Of a DNA stretch of 45,521 nt, positions 1 to 8,043 are shown piece after piece; positions within the stretch are counted from its first letter, which is position 1; each line of letters begins with the position of its first letter. The translations under genes were made by a program, and so were the position numbers. This DNA is from Methanobrevibacter sp. GTDB taxonomy: Archaea; Methanobacteriota; Methanobacteria; Methanobacteriales; Methanobacteriaceae. The notes under the pieces were generated by a model that had not been told where the DNA came from, made no database searches, and saw only the letters and a list, made by a program, of their open reading frames with translations. The stretch is taken from contig NZ_JAFUHT010000003.1 in assembly GCF_017468685.1 (NCBI RefSeq), positions 1-45,521 of the forward strand, written 5' to 3'.

Positions 1-90
1 CATGTCATAAGAATCCTTATATTCTTTCATCACGGATTTTATTTCATCCAATTCAAGATGATCTGCAATTTTTTTATTTCGTTCAACCAT
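1..90 (-). CDS. 5' end of an unidentified gene, cut by the window edge
   Basis: An open frame runs from an ATG at 90 to the window edge and encodes 30 residues beginning MVERNKKIADHLELDEIK. No Shine-Dalgarno is visible. A TATA-like CATATAAC lies about 20-25 bases upstream (109-116), which would fit a leaderless mRNA. The fragment is charged and helical in character and too short to assign to a family. It could be the start of a DNA-binding or transposase-like protein, but that is a guess. Confidence 0.4.
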   Translation of the reverse strand, partial: MVERNKKIADHLELDEIKSVMKEYKDSYDM

Positions 91-399
91 GAATATTATT
101 TTGTCAGTTATATGGTATAAACTTTTCGAGAAAAACTATATTAAACCAGTATTATAGTATGCTATGAATTTATGACAATTATTAAATGATTCAAGTTTTG
201 CAGATGAAATTTCGGTTTTATTTATGATACTTTCTTATAAATTGTATTGATATATTGAATTAAATAACTATATTATCCAGCCATGAAAAATCGTTCATCA
301 ATTTAAAATAACTGAACAGACCAAGTTATCATTTCCCAAATCCAACCAGAAAAAAACATTTTGCAATGATTAAAAAGAATTGAACTGGGCTATAATTAT
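91..399. other. AT-rich spacer, nothing recognised
   Basis: This 309-base stretch separates the clipped gene on the left from the 3' end of the acidic secreted protein gene. I see no convincing ORF, RNA gene or repeat in it beyond the TATA-like element near 109-116. Confidence 0.5.
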
Positions 400-1272
400 T
401 TAAGTCTTAATATCGCAACATTTTATAAAAACAGCATGTATCAAAAAATTATCACCAAAGGTTATAGAAAAAATAGTATCAAAATTAGATTCAAAATTAA
501 AAAAACAAGATAATAAGTTAACTATAGCATCAGCTCCAACAATAGAATTGTCTATGTTATATGCATAATCAGTAGTAATTTTATTTATGCTATGTATTTC
601 CTCTGAATCATCAATTTTGTGATTAGCAAAATACATTAGCATGCCTTGATTTAATAAAAGATTGTCCTTTAATTCTAAAAATTTCATCATAAAACGATTA
701 TAATTATTAAATGACATTCCAAAATAGTTTATTCCATTATAAAATAAATCGTCGATTAATTTAAAATCAACTTTTATATTATATTTAGAAATAAATGAAT
801 CTTGAACATTGACACTATTTTCATCAAATGTTAATTCATCCTCACTTGTCTCATTAATATCGTCTGTTAAATCATTAATATCTTCAATGACATTACTATA
901 AATAGTTTCTAATTCAATAACATCAATATTATGAGTTACACTAACATCATCTTCATTTAATTCAGGAATTATAACTTGATCATCATCTTCATAAGTGACA
1001 TGTGAATAAGATTGATAATCTTGATTATAGTCTTTTAAATCCTCATCAACTGTATCTGATGTTTTATAATCCTCTTCTGTTGAAGATTCATAATCTTGAG
1101 TATCATCAACTTCATAGTCAACGACCTCATCGACGACTTCTTCACAATCTGAATAATCATACTCTTCATAAAAAGTATCATTAGAATCCATAGCGCTAGC
1201 TACAGGGATTAATACTAAAATTAACATGAAAATTATTGATAATTTTAATATATCAGATTTTAAATTCATCAT
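400..1272 (-). CDS. acidic secreted protein of unknown function
   Basis: The frame can be opened at a GTG at 1278, but that GTG is part of the Shine-Dalgarno (AAAGGTG). An ATG at 1272 or 1269 is therefore the better start, giving about 290 residues. The first 25 or so residues form a classical signal peptide: Lys, a hydrophobic run LSIIFMLILVLIPVASA, then Asp-rich sequence. The next ~120 residues are very rich in Asp, Glu and Tyr (repeated YED/YSD/DYE words) and are probably extended and negatively charged. The C-terminal half is more ordered, with hydrophobic and aromatic residues and a CC pair near the end. No family is recognised. Export is well supported, and an envelope role is inference. 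It sits alone between two non-coding stretches. Confidence 0.7.
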   Translation of the reverse strand: MMNLKSDILKLSIIFMLILVLIPVASAMDSNDTFYEEYDYSDCEEVVDEVVDYEVDDTQDYESSTEEDYKTSDTVDEDLKDYNQDYQSYSHVTYEDDDQVIIPELNEDDVSVTHNIDVIELETIYSNVIEDINDLTDDINETSEDELTFDENSVNVQDSFISKYNIKVDFKLIDDLFYNGINYFGMSFNNYNRFMMKFLELKDNLLLNQGMLMYFANHKIDDSEEIHSINKITTDYAYNIDNSIVGADAIVNLLSCFFNFESNFDTIFSITFGDNFLIHAVFIKCCDIKT

Positions 1273-1653
1273 CGACACCTTTCATTTCATTTATTAAATA
1301 TTCTTATAGAACAATATTTTTCCGTGTTATTTGTAAACAATTTTTAATCAGTTTTATTAAATAACAAATATATTTAGATAAATTCTAATATATATACTTA
1401 TACAGTTATTGAATAAAATTTTAAATTATTACACAAAGCTAGTATATAATAGATTTTTTTATCATTTTATTCAATTTAAAAAATTGTGGAAAATATGAAA
1501 AATAATAGGAGTTAATTGAAAATTATCAAATGTTTAAAAAATATTACATGTAAATACTGAACCATATCCACTACAATAGACAAAAACAATAGTCTATTAA
1601 AAAATATATTGTAAATAAAAATTAATAAAGTAGTAACAGAATATAATGATAAT
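1273..1653. other. intergenic region with divergent promoters
   Basis: About 380 AT-rich bases separate two divergent genes. TATA-like runs such as TATATATACTTATA near 1390-1400 could serve either direction. I see no RNA gene, repeat or additional ORF. Confidence 0.4.
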
Positions 1654-2766
1654 ATGAGCACACTAGAAAAGATGAAAATCTTAACAGATTCCGCACAGTA
1701 TGATTTATGCGACTATGTAAATCATAATAAAAGCTCACAAGTTAACTTACCTGGAATCTATGAAGCAATTGGAAGCAATGGTTGTAAAATACCATTATTT
1801 AAAACATTACTAACCAATAAATGTAAAAATGATTGCAAGTATTGTATCAACCAATCCAAAAGAAACTTCACAAGATTGGAACTGTCACCAGAAGAATTAG
1901 CAAAAGCATTTTTAGGCTATTATAATCGAGGAATGGTAAATGGATTGTTTTTAAGCTCAGGAATATCCGGTGATGTGGACTCCACAATGGAAAAGCAAAT
2001 CGAAACAGTCAGATTACTCCGGATGAAATACGGTTATGATGACTATATACATCTAAAGATAGTACCTGGAGCAAGCAGAGACTCAATTAAAAGAGCAATG
2101 GCATTAGCCAATAGAGTAAGCATCAACATTGAAGCTGCAACACCTTCTGGACTTGCTGAGCTATCATCGACTAAAGATTATAATAAAGATATATTGAAAC
2201 GTCTATCATGGATTAATAGATATCAACATAAAAGTACAACATATCCAAATTCTACCCATACCACACAATTGATTGTCGGTGCAAATGATGAAAGTGACAA
2301 GGAAATACTAAGTAGAATGGAAAAAATATACAAAAATTCAGATTTGAAAAGAACATATTTTTCAGCATTTACACCTATTGAAGAAACTGAATTTTCAAAT
2401 AAAGATTCATGTTCAACAGACAGAACTTCAAAATTATATAATGCAGATAGTCTACTTAATGATTATCATTACAATGTTAAAGAATTAGTATTTGACAATA
2501 ATGATAATCTATTATTAACACAAGATCCAAAAATTCTAGCTGCAGAAAATATGGATATATTCCCTGTTGAAATAAATTCAGCACCATTGATAGAATTGAT
2601 AAGAGTTCCAGGTATTGGTATAAAATCTGCAAAACAAATAATTTCTATTCGAAAAAAAATGCCATTCTCCAATAAAGAACAACTTAGAAGTTTAGGTGTT
2701 GTAGTGGATAGAGCTGAACCATATATAAAAATCAGCGGAGAATTTCAAACAACTCTTGATTTTTAG
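1654..2766 (+). CDS. radical SAM protein with C-terminal helix-hairpin-helix (putative DNA modification/repair)
   Basis: The protein is 370 aa. Cys57, Cys61 and Cys64 form the CxxxCxxC motif (TNKCKNDCKYC) that binds the 4Fe-4S cluster and SAM in radical SAM enzymes. The barrel part continues through LFLSSGISGDVD and NIEAATPSG. From about residue 305 a helix-hairpin-helix follows (ELIRVPGIGIKSAKQI), normally a non-sequence-specific DNA-binding unit. This architecture is that of the family annotated as 'putative DNA modification/repair radical SAM protein'. The reaction and substrate are not known to me. The gene appears monocistronic, and the DUF partner often found beside bacterial homologues is not adjacent here. 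Family assignment is strong; DNA repair is inference. Confidence 0.85.
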   Translation: MSTLEKMKILTDSAQYDLCDYVNHNKSSQVNLPGIYEAIGSNGCKIPLFKTLLTNKCKNDCKYCINQSKRNFTRLELSPEELAKAFLGYYNRGMVNGLFLSSGISGDVDSTMEKQIETVRLLRMKYGYDDYIHLKIVPGASRDSIKRAMALANRVSINIEAATPSGLAELSSTKDYNKDILKRLSWINRYQHKSTTYPNSTHTTQLIVGANDESDKEILSRMEKIYKNSDLKRTYFSAFTPIEETEFSNKDSCSTDRTSKLYNADSLLNDYHYNVKELVFDNNDNLLLTQDPKILAAENMDIFPVEINSAPLIELIRVPGIGIKSAKQIISIRKKMPFSNKEQLRSLGVVVDRAEPYIKISGEFQTTLDF

Positions 2767-2890
2767 AAGTTACCACCATTTAAATTACAATTAAACAAAT
2801 CAATTTTTCAAATAATATATTGTAGAATTAAAATAAACAATAGAAAAATTTTAACAATTAATAGATTTTGTAAAAATATACCCAGTATAA

Positions 2891-2902
2891 TTTCAAGTGT
2901 AA
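2891..2902 (+). repeat. isolated origin-box core TTTCAAGTGTAA
   Basis: This is a perfect 12-base match to the core repeated at the likely origin near 30 kb. It lies in the 185-bp gap between the radical SAM gene and the partition genes. The AGGTG extension seen at origin copies is absent. Confidence 0.5.
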
Positions 2903-2951
2903 AATAGAATATAAAATATACATTAACTAAAATAATATAAAAAAAGAAAGA

Positions 2952-3569
2952 TTATAAATCTTCAAATAAAGCCCAAATCTCAGGGTATTTTTTAGCAACA
3001 GCTTCTTCAATCAGCACAGAAGCTTCTTTTGAAATACTAAATTCCGGCTCGGTTTTTCTTAAATATCTAAAAACAGCAGATGACCTTGAAGACCAAAGGG
3101 TGATTCTAGGATTTTTATTAACAATTTCTCGTACTTCATCTACATGTTCTTCTTTGACTTCGATTTTTTGTGGTGTTTGTACATTCTCTTCGCTACTGCT
3201 ATCGCCAGATAAGTCTTCGGATGAGCCATTCTCCTCTTGAGTTTCTTCCTTGATTTCTTCATCTGGTTCTTTTTCTTGGATTTTTCTATCTCCATCGGAA
3301 TTTCCAACATCTTCTTGATCATTTTTTCCATCCTTTAAATCTTGAGAAGTGTCTTTTTCGCTAGAGTCATCTATACTATCTTCTTTAGAAACATCATTTT
3401 CATCAGATTTTTCATCTTTTTTTGATTCAATATCTTCAAGGACTTCTTCAACACTTTCCTCTTCTTGCATCATATCCTCAAGAGATTGAGCAGAATTACT
3501 GTCAAAGTCCTCATCATATATATTAGGAATCAATGAATCCAAACCTTTTCCAAGACCCTTTCTAGCCAT
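2952..3569 (-). CDS. ParB-N-terminus-like partner of ParA, without a visible ParB DNA-binding domain
   Basis: The 205-aa product begins MARKGLGKGLDSLIP, which closely resembles the conserved extreme N-terminus of bacterial ParB/Spo0J (K/R-GLG-K/R-GL-x-AL). In ParB that peptide contacts ParA and stimulates its ATPase. Residues ~19-135 are an acidic low-complexity linker (EE, SDE, KDE runs). Residues ~137-205 form a compact, probably helical domain (VREIVNKNPRITLWSSRS, VFRYLRK, SISKEASVLIEEAVAKKYPE). I see no ParB/sulfiredoxin-like nuclease fold and no classical helix-turn-helix. Its ATG overlaps the parA stop by one base (TAATG), so the two are translationally coupled. It probably acts as the ParA adaptor, with DNA or cargo bound by the C-terminal domain. 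The N-terminal similarity is seen directly; the role is inferred. Confidence 0.7.
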   Translation of the reverse strand: MARKGLGKGLDSLIPNIYDEDFDSNSAQSLEDMMQEEESVEEVLEDIESKKDEKSDENDVSKEDSIDDSSEKDTSQDLKDGKNDQEDVGNSDGDRKIQEKEPDEEIKEETQEENGSSEDLSGDSSSEENVQTPQKIEVKEEHVDEVREIVNKNPRITLWSSRSSAVFRYLRKTEPEFSISKEASVLIEEAVAKKYPEIWALFEDL

Positions 3570-4348
3570 TATTCATCAGCCCCGTCACGTTGAATGATTT
3601 CTTTAGCTAGTTTTAAGTAAGCTTTTGTTCCAGTACTATCTGGATCATAAATCAAACATGGTTTTCCAAAACTTGGAGCTTCAGCTAGCCTGATATTTCT
3701 TGGTATAATTGTTTTAAATAATAAATTTGATTCGCCAAAATGGTTTTTAAGTTCTTTATGAACATCTTTACTAAGTCTAGTTCTCTTATCAAATAGAGTG
3801 AGGAGAATTCCTTTAATTGGAGTGGGACTTCTTAGCCTAGTTTCAACTAATTTTATTGTATTAATTAAATCAGCTACACCTTCAAGCGCATAATACTCAG
3901 CTTGGATAGGAATTAAAACACTATCTGAAGCTACTAATGCATTGACTGTTATGACACCTAATGAAGGAGGTAAATCAATGAATATGTAATCAAATAATGG
4001 TACAACATCTTTAAGAGTTTCTTTTAGGATAATATGATAATTTTCACGTTTAGAAAGCTCCATTCCAGCACCACTAAGGGATATATTACTTGGGATAATA
4101 AACAAATTTTTAATAAACGTAGGAATTGTTGCTTTTTTTACATTTATATCCCCTATGATAGCATCGTATATTGTATTTTCTATTTTAGTTTTATCAATAC
4201 CAAAGCTTGTAGTAGCATTGGCCTGAGGATCCATATCCACAACTAAAACAGATTTTCCCATTACTGCTAGAGATGTTGCAGTATTTACAACTGTAGTTGT
4301 CTTACCACAACCCCCTTTTTGATTCATCACCGCAATTACTTCACTCAT
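3569..4348 (-). CDS. parA: ParA/Soj-family ATPase
   Basis: The protein is 259 aa with a deviant Walker A, KGGCGKTT, at residues 11-18. The Lys11 signature is typical of ParA/MinD ATPases that dimerise on ATP. Further motifs are VVDMDPQANAT (about residue 36 on) and a Walker B region YIFIDLPPSLG. The length fits chromosomal Soj-type ParA with no N-terminal DNA-binding domain. AGGAG lies 8-9 bases before the ATG. The gene is immediately followed by the ParB-tail partner and preceded by a repeat-dense non-coding field, the usual three parts of a segregation locus (motor, adaptor, centromere). Family assignment is strong; chromosome versus element partition cannot be told from sequence. Confidence 0.92.
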   Translation of the reverse strand: MSEVIAVMNQKGGCGKTTTVVNTATSLAVMGKSVLVVDMDPQANATTSFGIDKTKIENTIYDAIIGDINVKKATIPTFIKNLFIIPSNISLSGAGMELSKRENYHIILKETLKDVVPLFDYIFIDLPPSLGVITVNALVASDSVLIPIQAEYYALEGVADLINTIKLVETRLRSPTPIKGILLTLFDKRTRLSKDVHKELKNHFGESNLLFKTIIPRNIRLAEAPSFGKPCLIYDPDSTGTKAYLKLAKEIIQRDGADE

Positions 4349-4951
4349 TAAAGAATTCTCCTATTTCTGATAAGTTTTAAGTTACCAGTTATGAATTATA
4401 ACTTAAAATTTCAAAGTTCTAAAGAATAACTTTTAAGTTATCCAGTATAAGTTAAAAGGATTAAGTTATCTCTTTTAAATTAAAACTTAAAGGAAATAAG
4501 TTATCAGTTCTAACTTCTAAGGGATAGGAAATAAGTTTTAAGTTAAAACTTCTAAATTATAAAAAATAAGTTTTAAGAAATAACTTATCATAACTAACTT
4601 TTAACAAATAAGTTATATTTTATAACTTCTATCTTATAAATTATTCGTTTTCACAAATAAGTTATTAGTTAACACTTGCAAGTTAAATGTAATAAGTTAT
4701 AACTTATAACTAAAATTATGAAAATAATGTCTAATGAAATTAAAAGTATATCCAATAAATATGAATAAATTAAGTAAAATTGCAATTAAAACCATATTAA
4801 AATATAATTAGGAGATAAAAACAAAAAATAGAGAGATATATTTCAAATGTAAATATATAATAATTTTATAGAAAAAATAAAGCAATAAAATAAAAAAGCT
4901 TATAAGTTATAACTTATAAGTAAAAAATAATAAACAAAATAAAGAGAAGGA
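4349..4951. repeat. AAGTTA/TAACTT half-site field upstream of parA (candidate centromere)
   Basis: Between parA and trpB2 there are about 600 non-coding bases. Counting by eye, AAGTTA occurs at 4379, 4435, 4449, 4463, 4498, 4540, 4610, 4659, 4680 and 4694. Its complement TAACTT occurs at 4399, 4428, 4511, 4581, 4595, 4623 and 4700. That is 17 half-sites in ~330 bp, in both orientations, several paired as AAGTTATAACTT-type palindromes. The field is not evenly spaced like CRISPR and encodes no ORF. Its position beside parA suggests a parS/centromere-like array or an autoregulatory operator, but low-complexity AT sequence could inflate the count. Confidence 0.6.
4899..4920. repeat. perfect 22-bp palindrome containing AAGTTATAACTT
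   Basis: Bases 4899-4920 read CTTATAAGTTA followed by its exact reverse complement, with no spacer. It shares the AAGTTATAACTT core with 4694-4705. It lies about 30 bp beyond the trpB2 stop codon, so it may be a protein-binding site of the partition region, a trpB2 3' hairpin, or both. Confidence 0.6.
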
Positions 4952-6253
4952 TTATTTAGCATTTTGCATAGTTCCTTCAAAATAGCTAGCATATCCTTTT
5001 AAATCTAACATTCCATGTCCGGAGAAGTTCATAACAATAGTTTTCTCTTCACCAGTTTCTTTACATTTCAATGCTTCATCAATAGCAACTTTAATAGCAT
5101 GAGTAGTTTCTGGAGCAGGAACAATACCCTGATTACGTGCAAATGTAATACCTGCACTGAAACAGTCTTTTTGATGAGCAGATCTAGGTTCAATATAACC
5201 TTCTTTAGTTAAAAGAGATACAATTGGTGACATACCATGGTATCTTAATCCTCCTGCATGAACGGATGGAGCTACAAAGTCATGGCCTAATGTAAACATT
5301 TTAAGCATTGGAGTAAATCCGTTTGAATCACCAAAGTCATAATCATAACTACCTTCAGTTAATGTTGGACAGGCACTAGGTTCAACAGCAATAAATTGAG
5401 TATCTGAGTTTCCATCAATTTTATCTTTAATGAATGGGAATAAAGATCCAGCAAGGTTACTTCCTCCACCTGCACAGGCTATCATTACGTCTGGCTCTTC
5501 TTCAGCAATTTCCAATTGAGTTTTTAATTCCTGACCTATAACAGTTTGATGCAACATTACATGGTTTAGTACACTACCTAATGAGTATTTAACTTCCTCA
5601 TTTTCCAATGCTTCTTCCATAGCTTCTGAAATAGCAACTCCTAGTGAACCAGGGTGTTCCGGGTTTTCTGCCAATACCTGACGACCTACTTTAGTATTTT
5701 CACTTGGGGAAGCGAAAACATTACTGTCATAAATATTCATGATATTTTTTCTATCTGGTTTTTGATTAAATGATACCTTAACCATATAAACAGTACAATC
5801 TATATCTAACAAGTTACAAGCAAGAGATAATGCAGTACCCCACTGACCAGCACCGGTCTCAGTTGTTAATCTTTCTACACCTTCTTTTTTAGCAAAGTAA
5901 GCTTGAGGAATAGCGGAATTTAACTTATGTGAACCGGTTGGAGAGGAATCTTCTCTTTTAAAGTAAATTTTAGCTGGAGTATTAAGATATTCTTCCAATT
6001 TATTTGCTCTAACTAATGGAGAAGGTCTGCCCATTTCCATATATAATTCTCTAACTTCCTTTGGAATTGAAATATAACGGTCTGTTGCAAATTCCTGTTC
6101 CAAACCAGCTTTAGTAAATGCTAATTGTAAAGCTGCGATTTGATCTTTTCCTTCACTATTTTTAGGCATAGGAAGGGGAGTTGGTAAATCTGCAAGCATA
6201 TTGTACCATTGTTTAGGCACTTCATCTGATGATAATTCTATTTTAAAAGTCAT
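4952..6253 (-). CDS. trpB2: tryptophan synthase beta chain, TrpB2 type
   Basis: The 433-aa PLP enzyme condenses indole with serine to give tryptophan. The Schiff-base lysine is Lys110 in SPTGSHKLNSA, and the phosphate-binding loop GGGSN is at 262-266. TGAGQWGTALS (about 132-142) is also typical. The length, the ~75-residue N-terminal extension and the lack of an adjacent trpA place it in the TrpB2 class, which is thought to work as a stand-alone or indole-salvage enzyme. No Shine-Dalgarno precedes the ATG, and the TATA box (6276-6285) lies about 28 bp upstream, so the mRNA is probably near-leaderless. TRP-box-like sites in the promoter suggest repression by a TrpY homologue. Confidence 0.92.
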   Translation of the reverse strand: MTFKIELSSDEVPKQWYNMLADLPTPLPMPKNSEGKDQIAALQLAFTKAGLEQEFATDRYISIPKEVRELYMEMGRPSPLVRANKLEEYLNTPAKIYFKREDSSPTGSHKLNSAIPQAYFAKKEGVERLTTETGAGQWGTALSLACNLLDIDCTVYMVKVSFNQKPDRKNIMNIYDSNVFASPSENTKVGRQVLAENPEHPGSLGVAISEAMEEALENEEVKYSLGSVLNHVMLHQTVIGQELKTQLEIAEEEPDVMIACAGGGSNLAGSLFPFIKDKIDGNSDTQFIAVEPSACPTLTEGSYDYDFGDSNGFTPMLKMFTLGHDFVAPSVHAGGLRYHGMSPIVSLLTKEGYIEPRSAHQKDCFSAGITFARNQGIVPAPETTHAIKVAIDEALKCKETGEEKTIVMNFSGHGMLDLKGYASYFEGTMQNAK

Positions 6254-6271
6254 GATAATATATTAATAAAA

Positions 6272-6308
6272 TGTACTATTTAAAGCTTTGTTGTACATAA
6301 AAGTACAA
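6272..6308. promoter_or_regulatory. trpB2 promoter with TRP-box-like TGTACA sites
   Basis: Three boxes occur in 36 bp: TGTACT at 6272-6277, TGTACA at 6292-6297 and AGTACA (complement of TGTACT) at 6302-6307. Spacings are 20 and 10 bp, so all sit on one DNA face. The first abuts the trpB2 TATA box (minus strand CTTTAAATAG, 6276-6285). In Methanothermobacter the repressor TrpY binds TGTACA 'TRP boxes' and regulates trpB2. The sites are seen directly; TrpY binding here is inference. Confidence 0.65.
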
Positions 6309-6344
6309 TTAATATTTTAATATTATAAAAAACAACTTTTAATC

Positions 6345-7373
6345 ATGAGAATTTTAGCAATTGATGTTGGAACAGGAACACAGGACATAATGATTTACGA
6401 TAGCGAAAAAGAATTAGAAAATGCAATAAAGCTAGTTCTGCCTTCACCTCACTTATATATCTCCCAACAAATAAGACAGACAGAAAATGACCTCTATTTT
6501 GATGGAGAGATTATGGGTGGAGGAAAAATAAAAAATACGATTCTGGAACATATGGAAAAAGGATACAAAGTAGTAATGGAACCAACATGCGCTAAAACAA
6601 TACGTGACAATATAGAACAAGTAAAATCATATGGAATAGAAATAGCAGAAGAAAACAAAGATTATACAAACTACTCAAAAATCACATTGGGAGATATAAA
6701 TATAACAAAATTATCCTCATTTCTATTGGGATATGATTTGGAATTTGATTTTGACAAAATTGCCATAGCAGTACAGGATCATGGATATAATGAAAATATG
6801 GGAGATAGGGATTTCAGATTTGAAAAAATAAGAGAAAAAATAAATGAACCAATATCTCCTCTGAAATTCGGATTTAAAGACGAGTTACCTGATTATTTCA
6901 CCAGAATGAATGCAGTAAGAAGACAAGTGAAAAATGAAGGAATAGATGAAATTCCACTCGTAATGGATACAAAATTTGCCTCAATAGCAGGAATGTGCTT
7001 TGATGAAGTTGCAAAAAAATTAAACAGTTTTATCGTGATTGATATTGGAAACGGACACACAACTGCAGCATCAATTGAAAACAGTAAAATTCAAGGAGTA
7101 TTTGAACACCACACATCCAGTCTAACTGGTGAATCATTGGAAAGATACATAAAAAGACTTGCATCAGGAGAAATAACCCATGAGGAAGTATACAATGATC
7201 ATGGTCATGGTGCACATGTTCTAAATCCAATATCTGAAATTGAAAAAGTCATAGTTAGCGGCCCTAAAAGGGAATTAATAGAAAAAACAAACCTTGACTG
7301 GCATCATGCAGCTCCAGGAGGAGATGTAATGATGACTGGAACAGTAGGTTTAGTAAAAACAATATTAGGTTAG
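6345..7373 (+). CDS. DUF1786 protein, actin/Hsp70-like ATPase fold
   Basis: The protein is 342 aa. The N-terminus MRILAIDVGTGTQDIMIYD is a phosphate-1 motif of the ASKHA (sugar kinase/actin/Hsp70) fold. A second motif, FIVIDIGNGHTTAASI at ~225-240, matches phosphate-2. Together with VMEPTCAKTIRDN and SGPKRELIEKT this fits DUF1786, sometimes labelled pyruvate-formate-lyase-activase related. The function is unknown to me. It diverges from trpB2 across a 91-bp regulatory gap and is followed 3 bases later by the PHP gene, so the two are probably co-transcribed. Confidence 0.75.
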   Translation: MRILAIDVGTGTQDIMIYDSEKELENAIKLVLPSPHLYISQQIRQTENDLYFDGEIMGGGKIKNTILEHMEKGYKVVMEPTCAKTIRDNIEQVKSYGIEIAEENKDYTNYSKITLGDINITKLSSFLLGYDLEFDFDKIAIAVQDHGYNENMGDRDFRFEKIREKINEPISPLKFGFKDELPDYFTRMNAVRRQVKNEGIDEIPLVMDTKFASIAGMCFDEVAKKLNSFIVIDIGNGHTTAASIENSKIQGVFEHHTSSLTGESLERYIKRLASGEITHEEVYNDHGHGAHVLNPISEIEKVIVSGPKRELIEKTNLDWHHAAPGGDVMMTGTVGLVKTILG

Positions 7374-7376
7374 AAA

Positions 7377-8036
7377 ATGTATAAGATGGACTCGCATATT
7401 CACAGTGAATATTCACCGGATTCACTTTCTAAAATAGATGACATACTGAAAGTTGCAAGAAGAGAAAATATTGACATACTTGCAATTAGCGACCACAATA
7501 CTGTTGATGGAACAAGTGAAATTGTTGCAAAAACGAGAAACACAGATATATTGGCAATACCATCTATTGAAATTTCATCATCACAAGGTCATATCCTTGG
7601 TTTTGGATGTGAGGAAAACATACCTCAAGGTCTATCACCTGAAGATACAATTGACAGAATTCATGATTTAGGTGGTCTTGCAATAGTTCCTCATCCTTAC
7701 TGTTTTTATCGCCATGGACTTTTATGCAAAAGCGACTATAAAGATTTGAAAATTGATGCAATTGAGACAAAAAATGCAAGATTCATTATAGGATACTGTA
7801 ACAATAAGGCAAAAAATCTGGCAAAACGTGAAAATATTCCAACATTAGGTGCAAGTGATGCCCATTATTGGGAATTTGTAGGAGATTGCTATAGTTTAAT
7901 AGAATGTGAAAAAGATATAGATGGTGTTTTAAAAGCTATAAAAAAAGGAAAAGTAGAGGCTCATGGAAAAGGCACTTCAAATATATTGCTTTCCAAATAT
8001 TTAATCGAGAAAAATGTTTTAAAGAAATTTGATTAA
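7377..8036 (+). CDS. PHP-domain metal-dependent phosphoesterase
   Basis: The protein is 219 aa. Metal-binding motifs appear in PHP order: MDSHIHSEYSPDS (N-terminal HxH), AISDHNTVDG, IPSIEISSSQGHILGF, IVPHPY and GASDAHYWEFVG. This is the compact PHP form related to nucleoside phosphate phosphatases and RNases of the TrpH/YciV type. The exact substrate cannot be read from sequence. It starts 3 bases after the DUF1786 stop, on the same transcript. Confidence 0.88.
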   Translation: MYKMDSHIHSEYSPDSLSKIDDILKVARRENIDILAISDHNTVDGTSEIVAKTRNTDILAIPSIEISSSQGHILGFGCEENIPQGLSPEDTIDRIHDLGGLAIVPHPYCFYRHGLLCKSDYKDLKIDAIETKNARFIIGYCNNKAKNLAKRENIPTLGASDAHYWEFVGDCYSLIECEKDIDGVLKAIKKGKVEAHGKGTSNILLSKYLIEKNVLKKFD

Positions 8037-8043
8037 AAAGAGA

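Noticed and set aside
3140-3331. 63-aa Lys-rich ORF on the minus strand
   Set aside because: It is a frame shadow of the acidic linker of the ParB-like gene; low-complexity codons give Lys runs in another frame.
4034-4246. 70-aa ORF on the plus strand
   Set aside because: It lies antisense within parA, has no ribosome binding site and has a composition typical of a shadow frame.
4379-4710. AAGTTA/TAACTT field as a CRISPR array
   Set aside because: Half-sites are 6 bp, irregularly spaced and in both orientations. There is no constant repeat of 25-40 bp or equal spacers, and no cas genes.
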